From assembly GCA_030828265.1 (NCBI GenBank), contig JAURCW010000002.1:1-22683 (forward strand): DNA of 22,683 nucleotides, in the 5' to 3' direction. The position numbers and the translations under genes are program-made. The first letter of the stretch is position 1; every line of letters begins with the position of its first letter. Positions 1 to 10,062 of the stretch are shown here, one piece after another. The stretch is from Burkholderiales bacterium. Its GTDB lineage: Bacteria > Pseudomonadota > Gammaproteobacteria > Burkholderiales > Burkholderiaceae_A. The notes under the pieces were generated by a model. The model was not told where the DNA came from. It ran no database searches and worked only from the letters and a program-made list of their open reading frames with translations.

Positions 1-369
1 AAAGAAATTAGCTACATTCATGCCGAGGCCTATGCCGCGGGTGAACTTAAACATGGGCCACTGGCCTTGGTTGACCGTGACATGCCCGTGGTGGCGGTGG
101 CACCGAACGACCAGCTTCTTGAAAAGCTAAAAAGCAACCTCGAAGAGGTGCGCGCGCGCGGCGGAAGGCTTTATGTTGTTGCCGACCAGTCCTCGGGCTT
201 TGAGGCCTCCGACGGCGTCGAAGTCATTGACTTGGGTGACCATGCAGGTCTCTTGTCACCCATTTTGCATGTCGTGCCCCTGCAGCTTCTTGCCTACCAC
301 GTGGCCTTGGCGCGAGGCCACGATGTGGACAAACCACGCAACCTAGCCAAGAGCGTGACGGTGGAATAG
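1..369 (+). CDS. glmS: Glucosamine-6-phosphate synthase, C-terminal part (5' end outside window)
   Basis: Partial gene: the last 122 residues, including the true C-terminus, are present. GlmS converts fructose-6-phosphate plus glutamine to glucosamine-6-phosphate, the first committed step to UDP-GlcNAc for peptidoglycan and lipopolysaccharide. The visible part is the end of the isomerase (SIS) domain. Aligned from memory to E. coli GlmS, the fragment begins near residue 487 and ends at the usual last residue. Catalytic residues E488 and H504 fall in [19 protein letters not shown] (window bases 4-60) and K603 in the terminal NLAKSVTVE. The glutaminase domain and most of the isomerase domain lie upstream of the window. 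The stop codon lies only four bases from the convergent pyrE stop, so there is no room for a separate terminator. The identification is very secure. Confidence 0.97.
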   Translation, partial: KEISYIHAEAYAAGELKHGPLALVDRDMPVVAVAPNDQLLEKLKSNLEEVRARGGRLYVVADQSSGFEASDGVEVIDLGDHAGLLSPILHVVPLQLLAYHVALARGHDVDKPRNLAKSVTVE

Positions 370-373
370 CGTA

Positions 374-1081
374 CTAGCAGCCCCAAGCCCTTCGATAGTC
401 TTCAACCGCCTGCCAATGACTTTTTAGCTGCGAGTCCGTTGAAGAATCCAAGAGCCCCAAAAGGCCCTCCAGACCCGCAATAGCAACCACCGGTAACCCC
501 AGGGTCTGACGCACCTCCTGCACTGCCGAAACCGCAGCAGGCTGCTCGGCCGTGCCCCCCTTTTCCATGCGGTCAAGGGCAATGAGTACCCCCGCCGGCC
601 GGCCCCCTGCCTTTTGAATAATGGCCACCGACTCGCGAACCGAGGTGCCTGCCGAAATGACATCATCAATAATGACAACGTCTTGACCTTCAAGGCTCTC
701 GCCCACAATGACACCGCCTTCACCATGGTCTTTGGCTTCTTTACGATTAAAGCTAAAGCCCAGGTTGAGGCCATGCTGACTCAAGGCCATGGCGGTTGTG
801 GCGGCAAGGGGTATGCCTTTGTAGGCCGGCCCAAAAAGAATGCTGGCCTGAAAGACCTTGGCTTGAACAGCGCCTAAAAAACAGCGGGCATAAAAGCCCG
901 AAAGCTCCGCAACCAGGTCGCCCGTTCGAAACAGACCTGCATTAAAAAAATAAGGCGAGAATCGACCGGCCTTGGTCTTAAAGGTCCCAAACCGAAGCAC
1001 ATCGGTCTTAAGTGCGAAACGCAGAAAGTCTTGTTCAAGGGCTGGATCAAGAACGGAAGGTGCGTGACTGGCGCTGGTCAT
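374..1081 (-). CDS. pyrE: Orotate phosphoribosyltransferase
   Basis: Catalyses orotate + PRPP to orotidine 5'-phosphate in pyrimidine synthesis; a cytoplasmic dimer in known members. With the ATG at 1081 the protein has 235 residues, slightly longer than the usual 210-220. Visible features are FGPAYKG (about residues 83-89), the flexible catalytic loop NRKEAKDHGEGG (112-123) and the PRPP-binding motif VVIIDDVISAGTS (135-147). A TTG at 1117 would add 12 residues, but it would overlap the start codon of the divergent xth, and the ATG starts just before the conserved region, so I prefer the ATG. Neither start has a clear Shine-Dalgarno sequence. The gene converges on glmS and diverges from xth with 35 bases between the two start codons. 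That short spacer must hold, or overlap with, both promoters. Confidence 0.95.
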   Translation of the reverse strand: MTSASHAPSVLDPALEQDFLRFALKTDVLRFGTFKTKAGRFSPYFFNAGLFRTGDLVAELSGFYARCFLGAVQAKVFQASILFGPAYKGIPLAATTAMALSQHGLNLGFSFNRKEAKDHGEGGVIVGESLEGQDVVIIDDVISAGTSVRESVAIIQKAGGRPAGVLIALDRMEKGGTAEQPAAVSAVQEVRQTLGLPVVAIAGLEGLLGLLDSSTDSQLKSHWQAVEDYRRAWGC

Positions 1082-1116
1082 AATAGGCTTTTGCAATACA
1101 TTATTGGGAACCGGCA

Positions 1117-1941
1117 ATGGATGTTGTGAGCCTCAACCTTAACGGAATTCGAGCCGCGCATCGCAAGGGGGTGTTCAACTGGCTCGCTCAGGCGGCACCC
1201 GACCTTCTTTGTGTTCAGGAGTTAAAGGCACAGGCCGATGACCTCAGCCCAGAATTACTGTCTTTTGCTGTGGCCGAGAAGTCGTTTGAATCCGCCATAA
1301 GCTGCGCCGACAAAAAGGGTTACAGTGGTGTGGGTCTTTTCAGCCACTGGCAACCCAGCGACATTCGAGCCGGCTTCGGGGTCAAGGAGTTTGATTCCGA
1401 GGGCAGGCTTATTGCCGGCTATTTTGAAACCCAACAGACGGGTCTCGATAAGCCGCTTTGGGCCATGAGTCTTTACGCGCCGTCAGGCTCGGCATCCGAA
1501 GATCGTCAGGCCTCCAAGTTTCGTTTCATGCAGGCCTTCTACCCTCGGCTTAAGCAATGGATCGAAGAGGCGCAGACGCAAGACCATCATGTTCTGATCT
1601 GTGGCGACTGGAATATTGCCCGTTCCGAAAAAGACCTGAAGAACTGGCGTGGAAACCAAAAGAACTCAGGCTTTCTTCCCGAAGAGAGGGCCTGGATGAA
1701 TGCCCTGGTTGAAGACTTGGGCTGGGTGGATGTCTACCGCATGCTGTATCCCGAGGCCGAAGGTGAGGGCTACACCTGGTGGTCAAACCGCGGCAACGCC
1801 AGAGCCAATAACGTAGGCTGGCGCATTGACTATCAACTCGCCAGCCCAGGTCTGGCCGCGAAGGCTCAAAAGGCCTGGGTGGTGCGCGAGCCCCAGTTTT
1901 CAGACCATGCGCCCTTGGTTGTTCGCTACGCGAACGGCTAA
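1117..1941 (+). CDS. xth: Exodeoxyribonuclease III (AP endonuclease, Xth/ExoA family)
   Basis: Protein of 274 residues of the endonuclease/exonuclease/phosphatase fold. Family members cut DNA at abasic sites and degrade 3' ends in base-excision repair. Motifs in order are LNLNGIRAA at the start, VQELKA with the metal-binding Glu35, GVGLFS (about 71-76), ICGDWNIAR with Asp164 and Asn166, RIDYQ with Asp238, and the terminal SDHAPL with the Asp263-His264 pair. The full catalytic set is therefore present. The ATG is preceded by GGGAA at 1106-1110, six bases away. It diverges from pyrE, a pairing familiar in betaproteobacteria. Its TAA stop overlaps the TAG of the convergent M48 protease gene by four bases. 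Confidence 0.95.
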   Translation: MDVVSLNLNGIRAAHRKGVFNWLAQAAPDLLCVQELKAQADDLSPELLSFAVAEKSFESAISCADKKGYSGVGLFSHWQPSDIRAGFGVKEFDSEGRLIAGYFETQQTGLDKPLWAMSLYAPSGSASEDRQASKFRFMQAFYPRLKQWIEEAQTQDHHVLICGDWNIARSEKDLKNWRGNQKNSGFLPEERAWMNALVEDLGWVDVYRMLYPEAEGEGYTWWSNRGNARANNVGWRIDYQLASPGLAAKAQKAWVVREPQFSDHAPLVVRYANG

Positions 1942-2825
1942 AGGTCTCTGTCGGGCAAGTCCTCGACGGCTTTGCCAATTGCCTTGGCATACAAAGGCAA
2001 AACCCTAGGCAAGACCATTGAAATTTCTTCCATGCGGGTACTCCCCGACGGATGAGTCGACAGCCACTCCGGGGGCGCCCCTTTGTTGGCCTCTTTCATC
2101 TTGCGCCAAAGCGACAGGGCCGCCCTAGGGTCGTAGCCCGCTCGCGCAGAAATATCCAGGCCAACAAGGTCGGCCTCTTTCTCATCGTCTCGTGAAAACT
2201 TCAACCCAAGCAGCTGGGTGCCATAGCCCAAGGCCTGGCGACCAAGCTGCCCAAAGCCTAAAAGCTCAGAGACAATCGATGCGCCCATGTCGGTCAGTTG
2301 GGACTTTGCAATTCGGTCACGAGTGTGCTCACGCAAGGCATGCGCCATTTCGTGCCCCATGACGGCCGCAATCTCATCGTCATCAAGTTTCAGTTTTTCG
2401 ATAAGTCCGGTGTAGAAGGCGATCTTGCCGCCCGGCATGCAAAAGGCGTTCAGCTGGTTCAACTTCAACACCACCACCTCCCAGCGCCAACGGGCTGCAT
2501 CGCCGTTCCAGGCGAGCGCATGAGGCTTGAGCCTATTGGCCATGGCCACAAGTTTTTCACTGGTTGGATGTGAGGGCGGTAAAAGGGCGCCTTTCTTGCG
2601 GGCCTCCTCTTTCAGCGCCTCAAACTGTTGGGCGGCCGTGCGCTCCAGCTGCTGCGCGGGAACCAGCCTGCGAATCTCTGACTTTGATCCCACGCCCACC
2701 GTGTCACTCACGTCGGCCGAGGCCATGCGTGGGCTCGCACAACCCGCTAAAAGGCCAGAAAAGGCAAGCCCAAGCAGGCCAGCGGTAAGGCCTGGCCTTA
2801 AAACTTCGATACTCTTAGCAGACAT
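1938..2825 (-). CDS. M48-family metalloprotease, predicted outer-membrane lipoprotein
   Basis: Protein of 295 residues with a lipoprotein signal peptide: a charged start, a hydrophobic stretch from about residue 12, and the lipobox LLAGC with Cys29. Ala at position +2 of the mature protein favours the outer membrane. The zinc-protease motif is HEMAH (His158, Glu159, His162), and the third ligand is probably Glu217 in EKEAD. It resembles periplasmic M48 proteases of the LoiP/BepA type but lacks a visible TPR extension, so it is closer to the short, LoiP-like class. Such enzymes degrade misfolded envelope proteins; that role is inferred here. The stop overlaps the xth stop. The start is divergent from the AmpG-like gene across 57 bases, and the pair may share an envelope-related promoter region. 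Substrate unknown. Confidence 0.9.
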   Translation of the reverse strand: MSAKSIEVLRPGLTAGLLGLAFSGLLAGCASPRMASADVSDTVGVGSKSEIRRLVPAQQLERTAAQQFEALKEEARKKGALLPPSHPTSEKLVAMANRLKPHALAWNGDAARWRWEVVVLKLNQLNAFCMPGGKIAFYTGLIEKLKLDDDEIAAVMGHEMAHALREHTRDRIAKSQLTDMGASIVSELLGFGQLGRQALGYGTQLLGLKFSRDDEKEADLVGLDISARAGYDPRAALSLWRKMKEANKGAPPEWLSTHPSGSTRMEEISMVLPRVLPLYAKAIGKAVEDLPDRDL

Positions 2826-2871
2826 GCGCGCAACCTGGTTAAGTAAAAACGTAATGAAAAGTGTAATCGCT

Positions 2872-2876
2872 GAGGT
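2872..2876 (+). promoter_or_regulatory. Ribosome binding site supporting the TTG start of the ampG-like gene
   Basis: GAGGT lies six bases before the TTG at 2883. This spacing decides the start, since no in-frame ATG precedes the first membrane segment. A small out-of-frame ATG reading frame of ten codons (from 2854) ends across the TTG and may be a chance overlap. Confidence 0.5.
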
Positions 2877-2882
2877 TCAAGC

Positions 2883-4130
2883 TTGAACCCCCAAGCCTCT
2901 GGGGTTCCTGCCGTTATTCCCAAAGGACTTCTCCTCTACACCCTTGTACTGGGCTTTGCCAGTGGTCTCCCCCTTGCCCTTTCCGCAGGAACGCTTCAGG
3001 CATGGCTCACAGTCGAGGGCGTTGACCTCACCACCCTGGGCTGGCTCACGGTACTGGGCATTCCCTACACCTACAAATTTGCCTGGGCTCCGGCGATCGA
3101 TCGTTTTCAGCTCGGCGGCAAAAGAGGCGGTCGGCGTCGCGGCTGGCAGGTGGTCCTTCTGTTGGCGCTTGCTGCAAGCACCTGGGCGCTCTCGTTGGCC
3201 GAGCCCATGGCGCCCAATGGCCTTGTCTACATCTCCGTTGTGGCCCTTATGCTGGTTGTTTTTTCAGCCAGCTTTGACATTGTTTTCGACGCCTGGCGAG
3301 CAGAGTCCTTAACCCCCGAACAGCGGGGGCTTGGGGCGGCCTGGTCGGTCATTGGCTATCGGATTGCCATGCTTGTGTCCGGTGGCCTCGCGCTTATGCT
3401 CGCCGACCTTTACTTGGGCTTTGCCGGAGCCTATCAGGTCATGGCCATCCTGCTCCTTGGCCTTGCCGTACTTGCTGTTTTTGTGCCCGAACCCTCTGAA
3501 ACCAGTCCGCCTAAAAGTCTGCGCGAGGCCGTGGTGGAACCCTTCAAAGAGTTTTTTAGTCGCAAGGCCGCCATCGCCGTGCTTGGCTGCATTGTGCTTT
3601 ACAAGCTCGGCGACGCCTTTGCAGGAAGCCTCTCCACCGCCTTTCTTATTCGCGGGGCTGGCTTTTCAGCGGCCGAGGTGGGGGCGGTGAATAAGGGCAT
3701 GGGGCTTTTGGCAACCCTTATTGGTGGGCTTGCGGGTGGGCTTTTAATCGCGAAGCTTGGCCTCTGGCGGTCTTTACTGTTATTCGGTTTTCTTCAGGCC
3801 ATCACGAATCTGGGCTTCTGGTGGCTGGCGGTGCAACAGCCCCCAAGCCTGCTCGAGATGACCCTGGTTATTCTGCTTGAGAACCTGGCGGGCGGTATGG
3901 GCACCGCGGCCTTTGTCGCCTTGCTTATGAGTCTTTGCGATCAACGCTTTACGGCCACACAGTTTGCATTGCTCTCCGCACTGGCCTCGGTGGGTCGGGT
4001 CTGGGTGGGGCCTATCGCTGGCCACGCTGCAACCGACTACGGCTGGCCAAGTTTTTTTCTCGGCTCCTTCGTGGCGGCCCTGCCAGGTCTCTGGCTGGTT
4101 TGGCGACTACGCGTCGAGCTTCGACTTTAA
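2883..4130 (+). CDS. ampG: AmpG-type muropeptide permease (MFS transporter)
   Basis: Integral inner-membrane protein of 415 residues with about twelve hydrophobic segments. The N-terminal pattern [20 protein letters not shown], followed by a short linker and [17 protein letters not shown], is typical of AmpG. AmpG imports GlcNAc-anhydroMurNAc peptides released during cell-wall turnover for recycling, and in some bacteria controls beta-lactamase induction. The protein is shorter than E. coli AmpG (491 residues), lacking about two C-terminal membrane segments; shorter AmpG proteins are common outside enterics. The start is a TTG with a good ribosome site. The last 24 bases overlap the end of gatB on the other strand. 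Its placement beside an envelope protease and near the mre operon fits a wall role, but substrate specificity cannot be proved from sequence. Confidence 0.85.
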   Translation: MNPQASGVPAVIPKGLLLYTLVLGFASGLPLALSAGTLQAWLTVEGVDLTTLGWLTVLGIPYTYKFAWAPAIDRFQLGGKRGGRRRGWQVVLLLALAASTWALSLAEPMAPNGLVYISVVALMLVVFSASFDIVFDAWRAESLTPEQRGLGAAWSVIGYRIAMLVSGGLALMLADLYLGFAGAYQVMAILLLGLAVLAVFVPEPSETSPPKSLREAVVEPFKEFFSRKAAIAVLGCIVLYKLGDAFAGSLSTAFLIRGAGFSAAEVGAVNKGMGLLATLIGGLAGGLLIAKLGLWRSLLLFGFLQAITNLGFWWLAVQQPPSLLEMTLVILLENLAGGMGTAAFVALLMSLCDQRFTATQFALLSALASVGRVWVGPIAGHAATDYGWPSFFLGSFVAALPGLWLVWRLRVELRL

Positions 4131-5579
4131 CGCCTGTGTAACGGCCGAGGGGTTGGCTTTGCCCTGTGACTTCTTCATCACCTGACCCACCATGGCGTTT
4201 AAGGCCTTGTCTTTGCCTGCCTTGTACTCGTCCACCATCTTCGGGTTTGCTGAAATCACCTCCGCCACCCAGCCGTCAATCTGGCCTGTGTCTTGAACCT
4301 GGCGCAGGCCTTGCGATTCGATGAGGCCATCCACGGTCTGTTTCGGATCTTGCCAAAGCTGGGCGAACAACTCACGAGCAATTTTCGACGAAATCGTTCC
4401 GTCCTCGAGGCGTTGGAGCAAAGAAGCTAAGAGCAAAGGTGTTACCGGAGCCTCCCCATAACCAAGCCCCTCGGAGCGGTTCAGAAAGGTTGAAAGATCT
4501 GCCGCCATCCAGTTCGCCACAAGCTTGGCCGTCTTCGTTGGCTCAAGCCCTGGCAATGCCTCCACCGTCTTCTGGAAAAAGCTCAAGGCCTCACGACTCG
4601 CAGCCACGAGGTCAGCATCTTGAGCCGACAACCCGAACTGCTCCATAAGCTTTAGGCGCGCCTGCTTAGGCAAGATCGGCATGGACTGTCTTACCTGGTC
4701 AATGGTTTTCTCATCGATCAACAAAGTGGGTAAGTCGGGGTCCGGGAAATAACGATAGTCATGGGCGTCTTCTTTCGACCGCATCGACCGGGTCTCGTCA
4801 CGATCCGGGTCGAAAAGCCGGGTCTCTTGGCGCACCTGCCCTCCAGACTCAATAAGCTCAATCTGGCGCGCCGCCTCGTACTCAATCGCCCGCTCAAGAA
4901 ACCGGAAGGAATTGATATTTTTTATTTCGCAGCGTGTTCCAAAGGCCTCGCTGCCCTTGGGTCTGACCGAGACATTGGCATCGCAACGAAACGAACCCTC
5001 TTGCAAATTGCCATCGCAAATATCCATCCAGGTCACCAGGCCATGAAGAGCTCGGGCGTACGCGGCAGCTTCTTGGGCCGAGCGCATTACAGGTTCGGTC
5101 ACAATTTCAAGCAAGGGGGTACCCGCCCGGTTTAAGTCAATACCAGAGGTCTGGGGCGCAAGCCCTGCCAGGCCCTCATGGACCGACTTGCCTGCATCCT
5201 CCTCAAGGTGGGCGCGAGTCAACTGCACGGTACGTTCCGAGCCATCGGAAAGGCAAAACGACAGGCTACCCCCCGCCACCACGGGCAGTTCAAACTGACT
5301 AATTTGATAGCCCTTAGGCAGGTCCGGGTAGAAGTAATTCTTGCGAGCAAAAACAGAGCGGCGTGCAATCTCGCCGCCCACGGCAAGGCCAAAACGAATG
5401 GCGCAGTCAATAGCGCCTAGGTTAGGACTGGGCAAAACTCCTGGAAGCGCAAGGTCGATGGGGTGGGCCTGTGTATTGGGCTTGGCACCAAAGGCTGTGG
5501 GCGCAGGCGAGAACATTTTGCTTCGTGTTTTAAGCTGTACGTGGGTCTCAAGGCCAACAACAATTTCCCAGGTGGTCAT
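4107..5579 (-). CDS. gatB: Asp/Glu-tRNA(Asn/Gln) amidotransferase subunit B
   Basis: Protein of 490 residues. GatB binds the mischarged Asp-tRNA(Asn) or Glu-tRNA(Gln), phosphorylates the side chain and receives ammonia from GatA. The N-terminus ([13 protein letters not shown], then [20 protein letters not shown]) and [18 protein letters not shown] (about 78-95) are hallmarks of the cradle domain. The tail from about residue 400 is the helical YqeY-like tRNA-binding part, ending [15 protein letters not shown]. It is the last gene of gatC-gatA-gatB; its ATG overlaps the gatA TGA (ATGA), implying translational coupling. Its 3' end overlaps the convergent ampG-like gene by 24 bases. In many betaproteobacteria the complex mainly makes Asn-tRNA; the asparaginyl-tRNA synthetase content of this genome is not visible here. 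Confidence 0.96.
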   Translation of the reverse strand: MTTWEIVVGLETHVQLKTRSKMFSPAPTAFGAKPNTQAHPIDLALPGVLPSPNLGAIDCAIRFGLAVGGEIARRSVFARKNYFYPDLPKGYQISQFELPVVAGGSLSFCLSDGSERTVQLTRAHLEEDAGKSVHEGLAGLAPQTSGIDLNRAGTPLLEIVTEPVMRSAQEAAAYARALHGLVTWMDICDGNLQEGSFRCDANVSVRPKGSEAFGTRCEIKNINSFRFLERAIEYEAARQIELIESGGQVRQETRLFDPDRDETRSMRSKEDAHDYRYFPDPDLPTLLIDEKTIDQVRQSMPILPKQARLKLMEQFGLSAQDADLVAASREALSFFQKTVEALPGLEPTKTAKLVANWMAADLSTFLNRSEGLGYGEAPVTPLLLASLLQRLEDGTISSKIARELFAQLWQDPKQTVDGLIESQGLRQVQDTGQIDGWVAEVISANPKMVDEYKAGKDKALNAMVGQVMKKSQGKANPSAVTQALKSKLDA

Positions 5580-7114
5580 GACTGGGCTCCAGAAAAGTCA
5601 GGCGTCTGCTCATGGAAGTTGGTGGCCAGCTGAAAATGATCGGCAAGAGCCAGCATCTTCGCCTCTTCAAACCGTGGGCCAATCAGCTGCAAGCCAACAG
5701 GCAGACGATGACCACCCGCCGTGGATTCAAAGCCACACGGCATCGACATGGCGGGCAGCCCCGACAAGCTTGCCCCAAGGGTAAAGACATCGGACAAATA
5801 CTCCGCAAGCAAAGGAGTGTCCTTTGCGGCCTCAAGCGCTGGACTATCACCAAGGCGCCAAGCCGTTACAGGTGAGACCGGTCCAACAATAAAATCACAA
5901 TGCTCAAAGGCGCGGTCAAAATCCATGGCCACAAGCCGTCGTACCTTCTGAGCTTGCAGATAATAGGCATCGTAGTAGCCATGCGAGAGCACATAGCTTC
6001 CAAGAAGAATGCGGCGGCGAACCTCGGGTCCGAAGGCTTCGGTACGGCTTAGGCAATAAAGCGATTCAAGGTCCGTTGCCTTCTCAGACCGGTGGCCGTA
6101 GCGAACCCCATCAAACCGCGACAAGTTACTTGACGCCTCGGCGGGCGCAATGACGTAATAGGCAGGCAGCGAGAGCTCCGTGCGTGGCAGATCGACCTCG
6201 AGCGTCTCCGCCCCTAGGCCCCGCAAAACCTGCAAGGCAGCCTCAAGGGCCTTGGCCACAGCAGGCGAAATCTGGTTTGAAAAGTACTGGCTTGGCATTC
6301 CAAGCCGCAGACCCCGCAGGGGCTGCTCCGTGCTTGCGGCGTCCGTCATGGGCTTGCCTAAGAGCCTTGCGAAGTCCTCCGAGGGTTCATTAAGGCTGGT
6401 GGAGTCTTTCGGATCAAAGCCCGCCATGGCCGAGAGCATCCAGGCACAGTCCTGCGCCGTGCGCGCCATGGGTCCGGCCTGATCAAGGCTTGATGCATAG
6501 GCCACCAGCCCCCAACGTGAGACGCGTCCATAGGTGGGTTTAATGCCAGTTATGCCGCACATGGCTGCGGGCTGACGAATCGAGCCCCCTGTGTCGGTTC
6601 CCGTGGCAGCCGGCGCAAGGCCTGCTGCCACAGCCACTGCCGAGCCACCCGAGGACCCGCCAGGAATTCGGCGTGTATCCCAAGGGTTACGTGCCGGCTT
6701 GTAGGCAGAATGCTCATTGGTCGAGCCCATGGCAAACTCGTCGCAATTGGCCTTGCCCAGGCAGACCATGCCGGCAGACTCAAGCTGGTCAACCGCCTGC
6801 GCGTTAAACGGGCTTTGGTAGTTCTCTAAAATCTTCGAGCCTGCCGTGGTGGGCCATCCAGTTGTCACAAAAACATCTTTGTGAATAACCGGAAGCCCTA
6901 AAAGCGGAGAGCGCTGGTCGGGCGGAGTTTTTTCGAGCAGGTTCTGGCAATAGCGAGCCTGCTTAAGCGTAAGTTCAGGAGCCACTGCAAGGCTCGCCCC
7001 AAAGGGCTCATTTTTAAGAGCGGCGAGGTAGTCTTGGGCAAGCTCCTCCACAGAAACCATTCCAGAGTCCAAAGCACGCCTTAGCTCCGAGAGGGGAGAA
7101 AAACGAAATTCCAC
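5576..7114 (-). CDS. gatA: Asp/Glu-tRNA(Asn/Gln) amidotransferase subunit A
   Basis: Amidase-signature enzyme of 512 residues that hydrolyses glutamine and channels ammonia to GatB. The Ser-cisSer-Lys triad is complete: Lys79 in PVIHKD, Ser154 in [13 protein letters not shown] and Ser178 in [11 protein letters not shown]. These numbers match those of the structurally known Staphylococcus aureus GatA, which supports the GTG start at 7114. That GTG is preceded by AAGGCGG at a suitable distance. The gene sits 11 bases after gatC and overlaps gatB by four bases, so the three subunits form a tight operon. No truncation or missing key residue was seen. Confidence 0.97.
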   Translation of the reverse strand: MEFRFSPLSELRRALDSGMVSVEELAQDYLAALKNEPFGASLAVAPELTLKQARYCQNLLEKTPPDQRSPLLGLPVIHKDVFVTTGWPTTAGSKILENYQSPFNAQAVDQLESAGMVCLGKANCDEFAMGSTNEHSAYKPARNPWDTRRIPGGSSGGSAVAVAAGLAPAATGTDTGGSIRQPAAMCGITGIKPTYGRVSRWGLVAYASSLDQAGPMARTAQDCAWMLSAMAGFDPKDSTSLNEPSEDFARLLGKPMTDAASTEQPLRGLRLGMPSQYFSNQISPAVAKALEAALQVLRGLGAETLEVDLPRTELSLPAYYVIAPAEASSNLSRFDGVRYGHRSEKATDLESLYCLSRTEAFGPEVRRRILLGSYVLSHGYYDAYYLQAQKVRRLVAMDFDRAFEHCDFIVGPVSPVTAWRLGDSPALEAAKDTPLLAEYLSDVFTLGASLSGLPAMSMPCGFESTAGGHRLPVGLQLIGPRFEEAKMLALADHFQLATNFHEQTPDFSGAQS

Positions 7115-7125
7115 TTTCGGCCGCC

Positions 7126-7413
7126 TTATTCCACAACCCTGGGCACGATAAAGAAGCCTTCGGCCATCTGGGGCGCGTTACGCATGAGGGCCTCACGGCT
7201 CGGTAAGGGCTGAGCAAGGTCTTCTCGCAATCGCAGCACCATGTCGTGGGGGTTGGCCATCGGCTCAAGCCCCTGGGTGGGTGCCTGACGAAGGGTATCT
7301 GCCCATGTCACCATGGCATCAATTGCGGGCAAGATACGGTCATGGTCTTCGGCGGTTACCGAGAGGCGGCTTAGCCGGGCAAGTTTGTCAAACTGGTCTT
7401 TGGAGAGCGACAC
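7126..7413 (-). CDS. gatC: Asp/Glu-tRNA(Asn/Gln) amidotransferase subunit C
   Basis: Small protein of 95 residues that wraps around GatA and stabilises the GatA-GatB interface. The N-terminal [10 protein letters not shown] pattern, the central WADTLRQ and the C-terminal [20 protein letters not shown] are typical of GatC. The start is GTG at 7413 with no strong Shine-Dalgarno sequence, but the protein begins where the family normally does. It is the first gene of the gatCAB operon and diverges from mreB across 90 bases holding a perfect DnaA-box match and an inverted repeat. Confidence 0.94.
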   Translation of the reverse strand: MSLSKDQFDKLARLSRLSVTAEDHDRILPAIDAMVTWADTLRQAPTQGLEPMANPHDMVLRLREDLAQPLPSREALMRNAPQMAEGFFIVPRVVE

Positions 7414-7437
7414 GTCAGAAAAGTGCTTCAGATTGTG

Positions 7438-8547
<1,110 letters not shown>

Positions 8548-8562
8548 TCGGAGCCACCCGCA

Positions 8563-9519
8563 TTGGCTCTATCTCAAAGCCCTCCAGCCTTTTTCCGGCA
8601 AGGCCTCTCAGCCCGCATTAAGCTGGCCATCGCGTTAACCGCAGCTGTTGCTGTCATGCAGCTGGATCGACGCTTTGAAATTGCCTCGCCCCTGCGTCAG
8701 GGTGTCAGCGTCATTCTGTATCCCGTCACTGAAGCCCTTCTCATGCCGCGTGACCTTGCCTATTGGGCGGGTGAGAGGCTGCAGTCGGTGTCGCAGCTCG
8801 CCAACGAGGTTGATCGACTTCGTGACGAAGAGACCGATAACGCCCAGAGCCTCCTCTTGGTCAACCAGCTCCGTAGTGATAACGAGAACTTACGAAATCT
8901 TCTCAATCTGAAATCCAATGCCTTTCCAGAGAGTCGAGCCGGTGAAGTCCGAGCAAGCCTAAAAGACGGGCTCGCTCGAAAGGTTCTTATTGACCTTGGC
9001 CGTGATCAAGGCGTGTCGGTGGGCGACCCTGTTATCAACAGCGACGGGGTGGTGGGCCAAGTCAGTCGTGTCTTCCCGCTTACCGCGGAGATTCGCCTTC
9101 TCTCCGATGAGCAGCTTTTTGTTCCTATATTTCTTCCCCGCAGCGGTGTGCGCGGTATTACTCAAGGCAGCGGACAGGCCGATGAGTTTCGCGTGCGCTA
9201 CGTGAATCTAGCTGCAGAGATTCAAGAAGGTGATGAGGTGGTCACCTCGGGGCTCGATGGCCTTTACCCAGCAGGCCTGGCGGTGGGCCGGGTCTCGGTA
9301 GTGGTGCCTGCTGCACAAGGTCAGTTTCCCACGGTCATTGCAATTCCCGCGGCATCGGTCGCCCGCTACAAAGAAGTTCTTGTCATTCTTCGCAATGGGG
9401 GTGCTGAGGCTGCTAAAAGCGCGGGCGGCAAGCAAGAAACTCCTGTCGCCAGTGCCAGCCCAAAGCCAGCCGCACCTTCTGCGCCTACAAATCCTAACGC
9501 TGCGACCCCACGCCCATGA
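8563..9519 (+). CDS. mreC: Rod shape-determining protein MreC
   Basis: Bitopic inner-membrane protein of 318 residues that activates PBP2-RodA from the periplasm. A short basic cytoplasmic start leads to one membrane segment at about residues 18-34. A coiled coil rich in L, N, E and R follows (about 75-117), then the beta-domain to about 275. The last forty residues form a flexible Ala/Pro/Lys-rich tail of no known fold. The start is TTG at 8563, with GGAG at 8550-8553 nine bases upstream. Its stop overlaps the mreD ATG (ATGA), suggesting coupled translation. Confidence 0.95.
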   Translation: MALSQSPPAFFRQGLSARIKLAIALTAAVAVMQLDRRFEIASPLRQGVSVILYPVTEALLMPRDLAYWAGERLQSVSQLANEVDRLRDEETDNAQSLLLVNQLRSDNENLRNLLNLKSNAFPESRAGEVRASLKDGLARKVLIDLGRDQGVSVGDPVINSDGVVGQVSRVFPLTAEIRLLSDEQLFVPIFLPRSGVRGITQGSGQADEFRVRYVNLAAEIQEGDEVVTSGLDGLYPAGLAVGRVSVVVPAAQGQFPTVIAIPAASVARYKEVLVILRNGGAEAAKSAGGKQETPVASASPKPAAPSAPTNPNAATPRP

Positions 9520-10052
9520 GACCCCAGGCCGTTATTGGCAGAGCCCCAAGCCTTCGCTTTATTGCGGCCACCATGGCTGCTGCACTTGTCTTTAATTTCC
9601 TGCCCTGGGCGCCAAACTGGCCAGTGCCCGACATGCTCGCCATCGTGCTGGTCTTTTGGAACATCTTTCTTCCGAGTCGTATTGGCCTTGCGCCTGCATG
9701 GCTGCTTGGACTGGTCATGGACGTTCACCAAGGTGTTCTCTTGGGTCAGCATGCGCTTGCCTACTCCATCCTAAGTTATGGAGCCATTACCCTGCATCGT
9801 CGTATCCCTGACTTCCAAGCTTGGGGACAAGTTGCCCACCTCTATCCGCTTTTTCTTGTCTCACTTGCCAGCGTCTTTGCAGTGCGTTGGATGGTTGAGG
9901 GGCTTGGGCCAGACAGCAGCTTGTTTCTTCAGCCTGCTGCAGAGGCCTTGCTATGGGTCTTCGTGAGTCGCATTATTCAACTTGTCTTGCAACGAAAATC
10001 TCGGCCGGGACGCATGCGGACACGAAAGCCCGTTGCCCCCGTGAAGACCTAA
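9516..10052 (+). CDS. mreD: Rod shape-determining protein MreD
   Basis: Hydrophobic protein of 178 residues with five or six predicted membrane segments (roughly 13-31, 38-54, 57-70, 76-94, 107-127, 140-158) and a strongly basic cytoplasmic tail from residue 160. MreD is an inner-membrane part of the Rod complex; its exact role is not well understood. The sequence is poorly conserved in this family, so identity rests on the membrane pattern, the length and the position between mreC and mrdA. It overlaps mreC by four bases and is followed by mrdA after ten bases. Confidence 0.92.
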   Translation: MRPQAVIGRAPSLRFIAATMAAALVFNFLPWAPNWPVPDMLAIVLVFWNIFLPSRIGLAPAWLLGLVMDVHQGVLLGQHALAYSILSYGAITLHRRIPDFQAWGQVAHLYPLFLVSLASVFAVRWMVEGLGPDSSLFLQPAAEALLWVFVSRIIQLVLQRKSRPGRMRTRKPVAPVKT

Positions 10053-10062
10053 CGTCGTCGCA

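Noticed and set aside
1082..1117. TTG start for pyrE at 1117
   Set aside because: It would add 12 residues with no family resemblance and overlap the divergent xth start; the ATG at 1081 fits better.
1550..1990. Minus-strand open frame of 146 codons
   Set aside because: It is a shadow of xth with an Arg/Ser/Pro-rich composition typical of a wrong frame.
2826..2882. Sigma-70 promoter for the M48 gene beginning at TTGAAC (2880-2875, minus strand)
   Set aside because: At 17-18 bases spacing the -10 position reads TCATTA or CATTAC, which is too poor to call.
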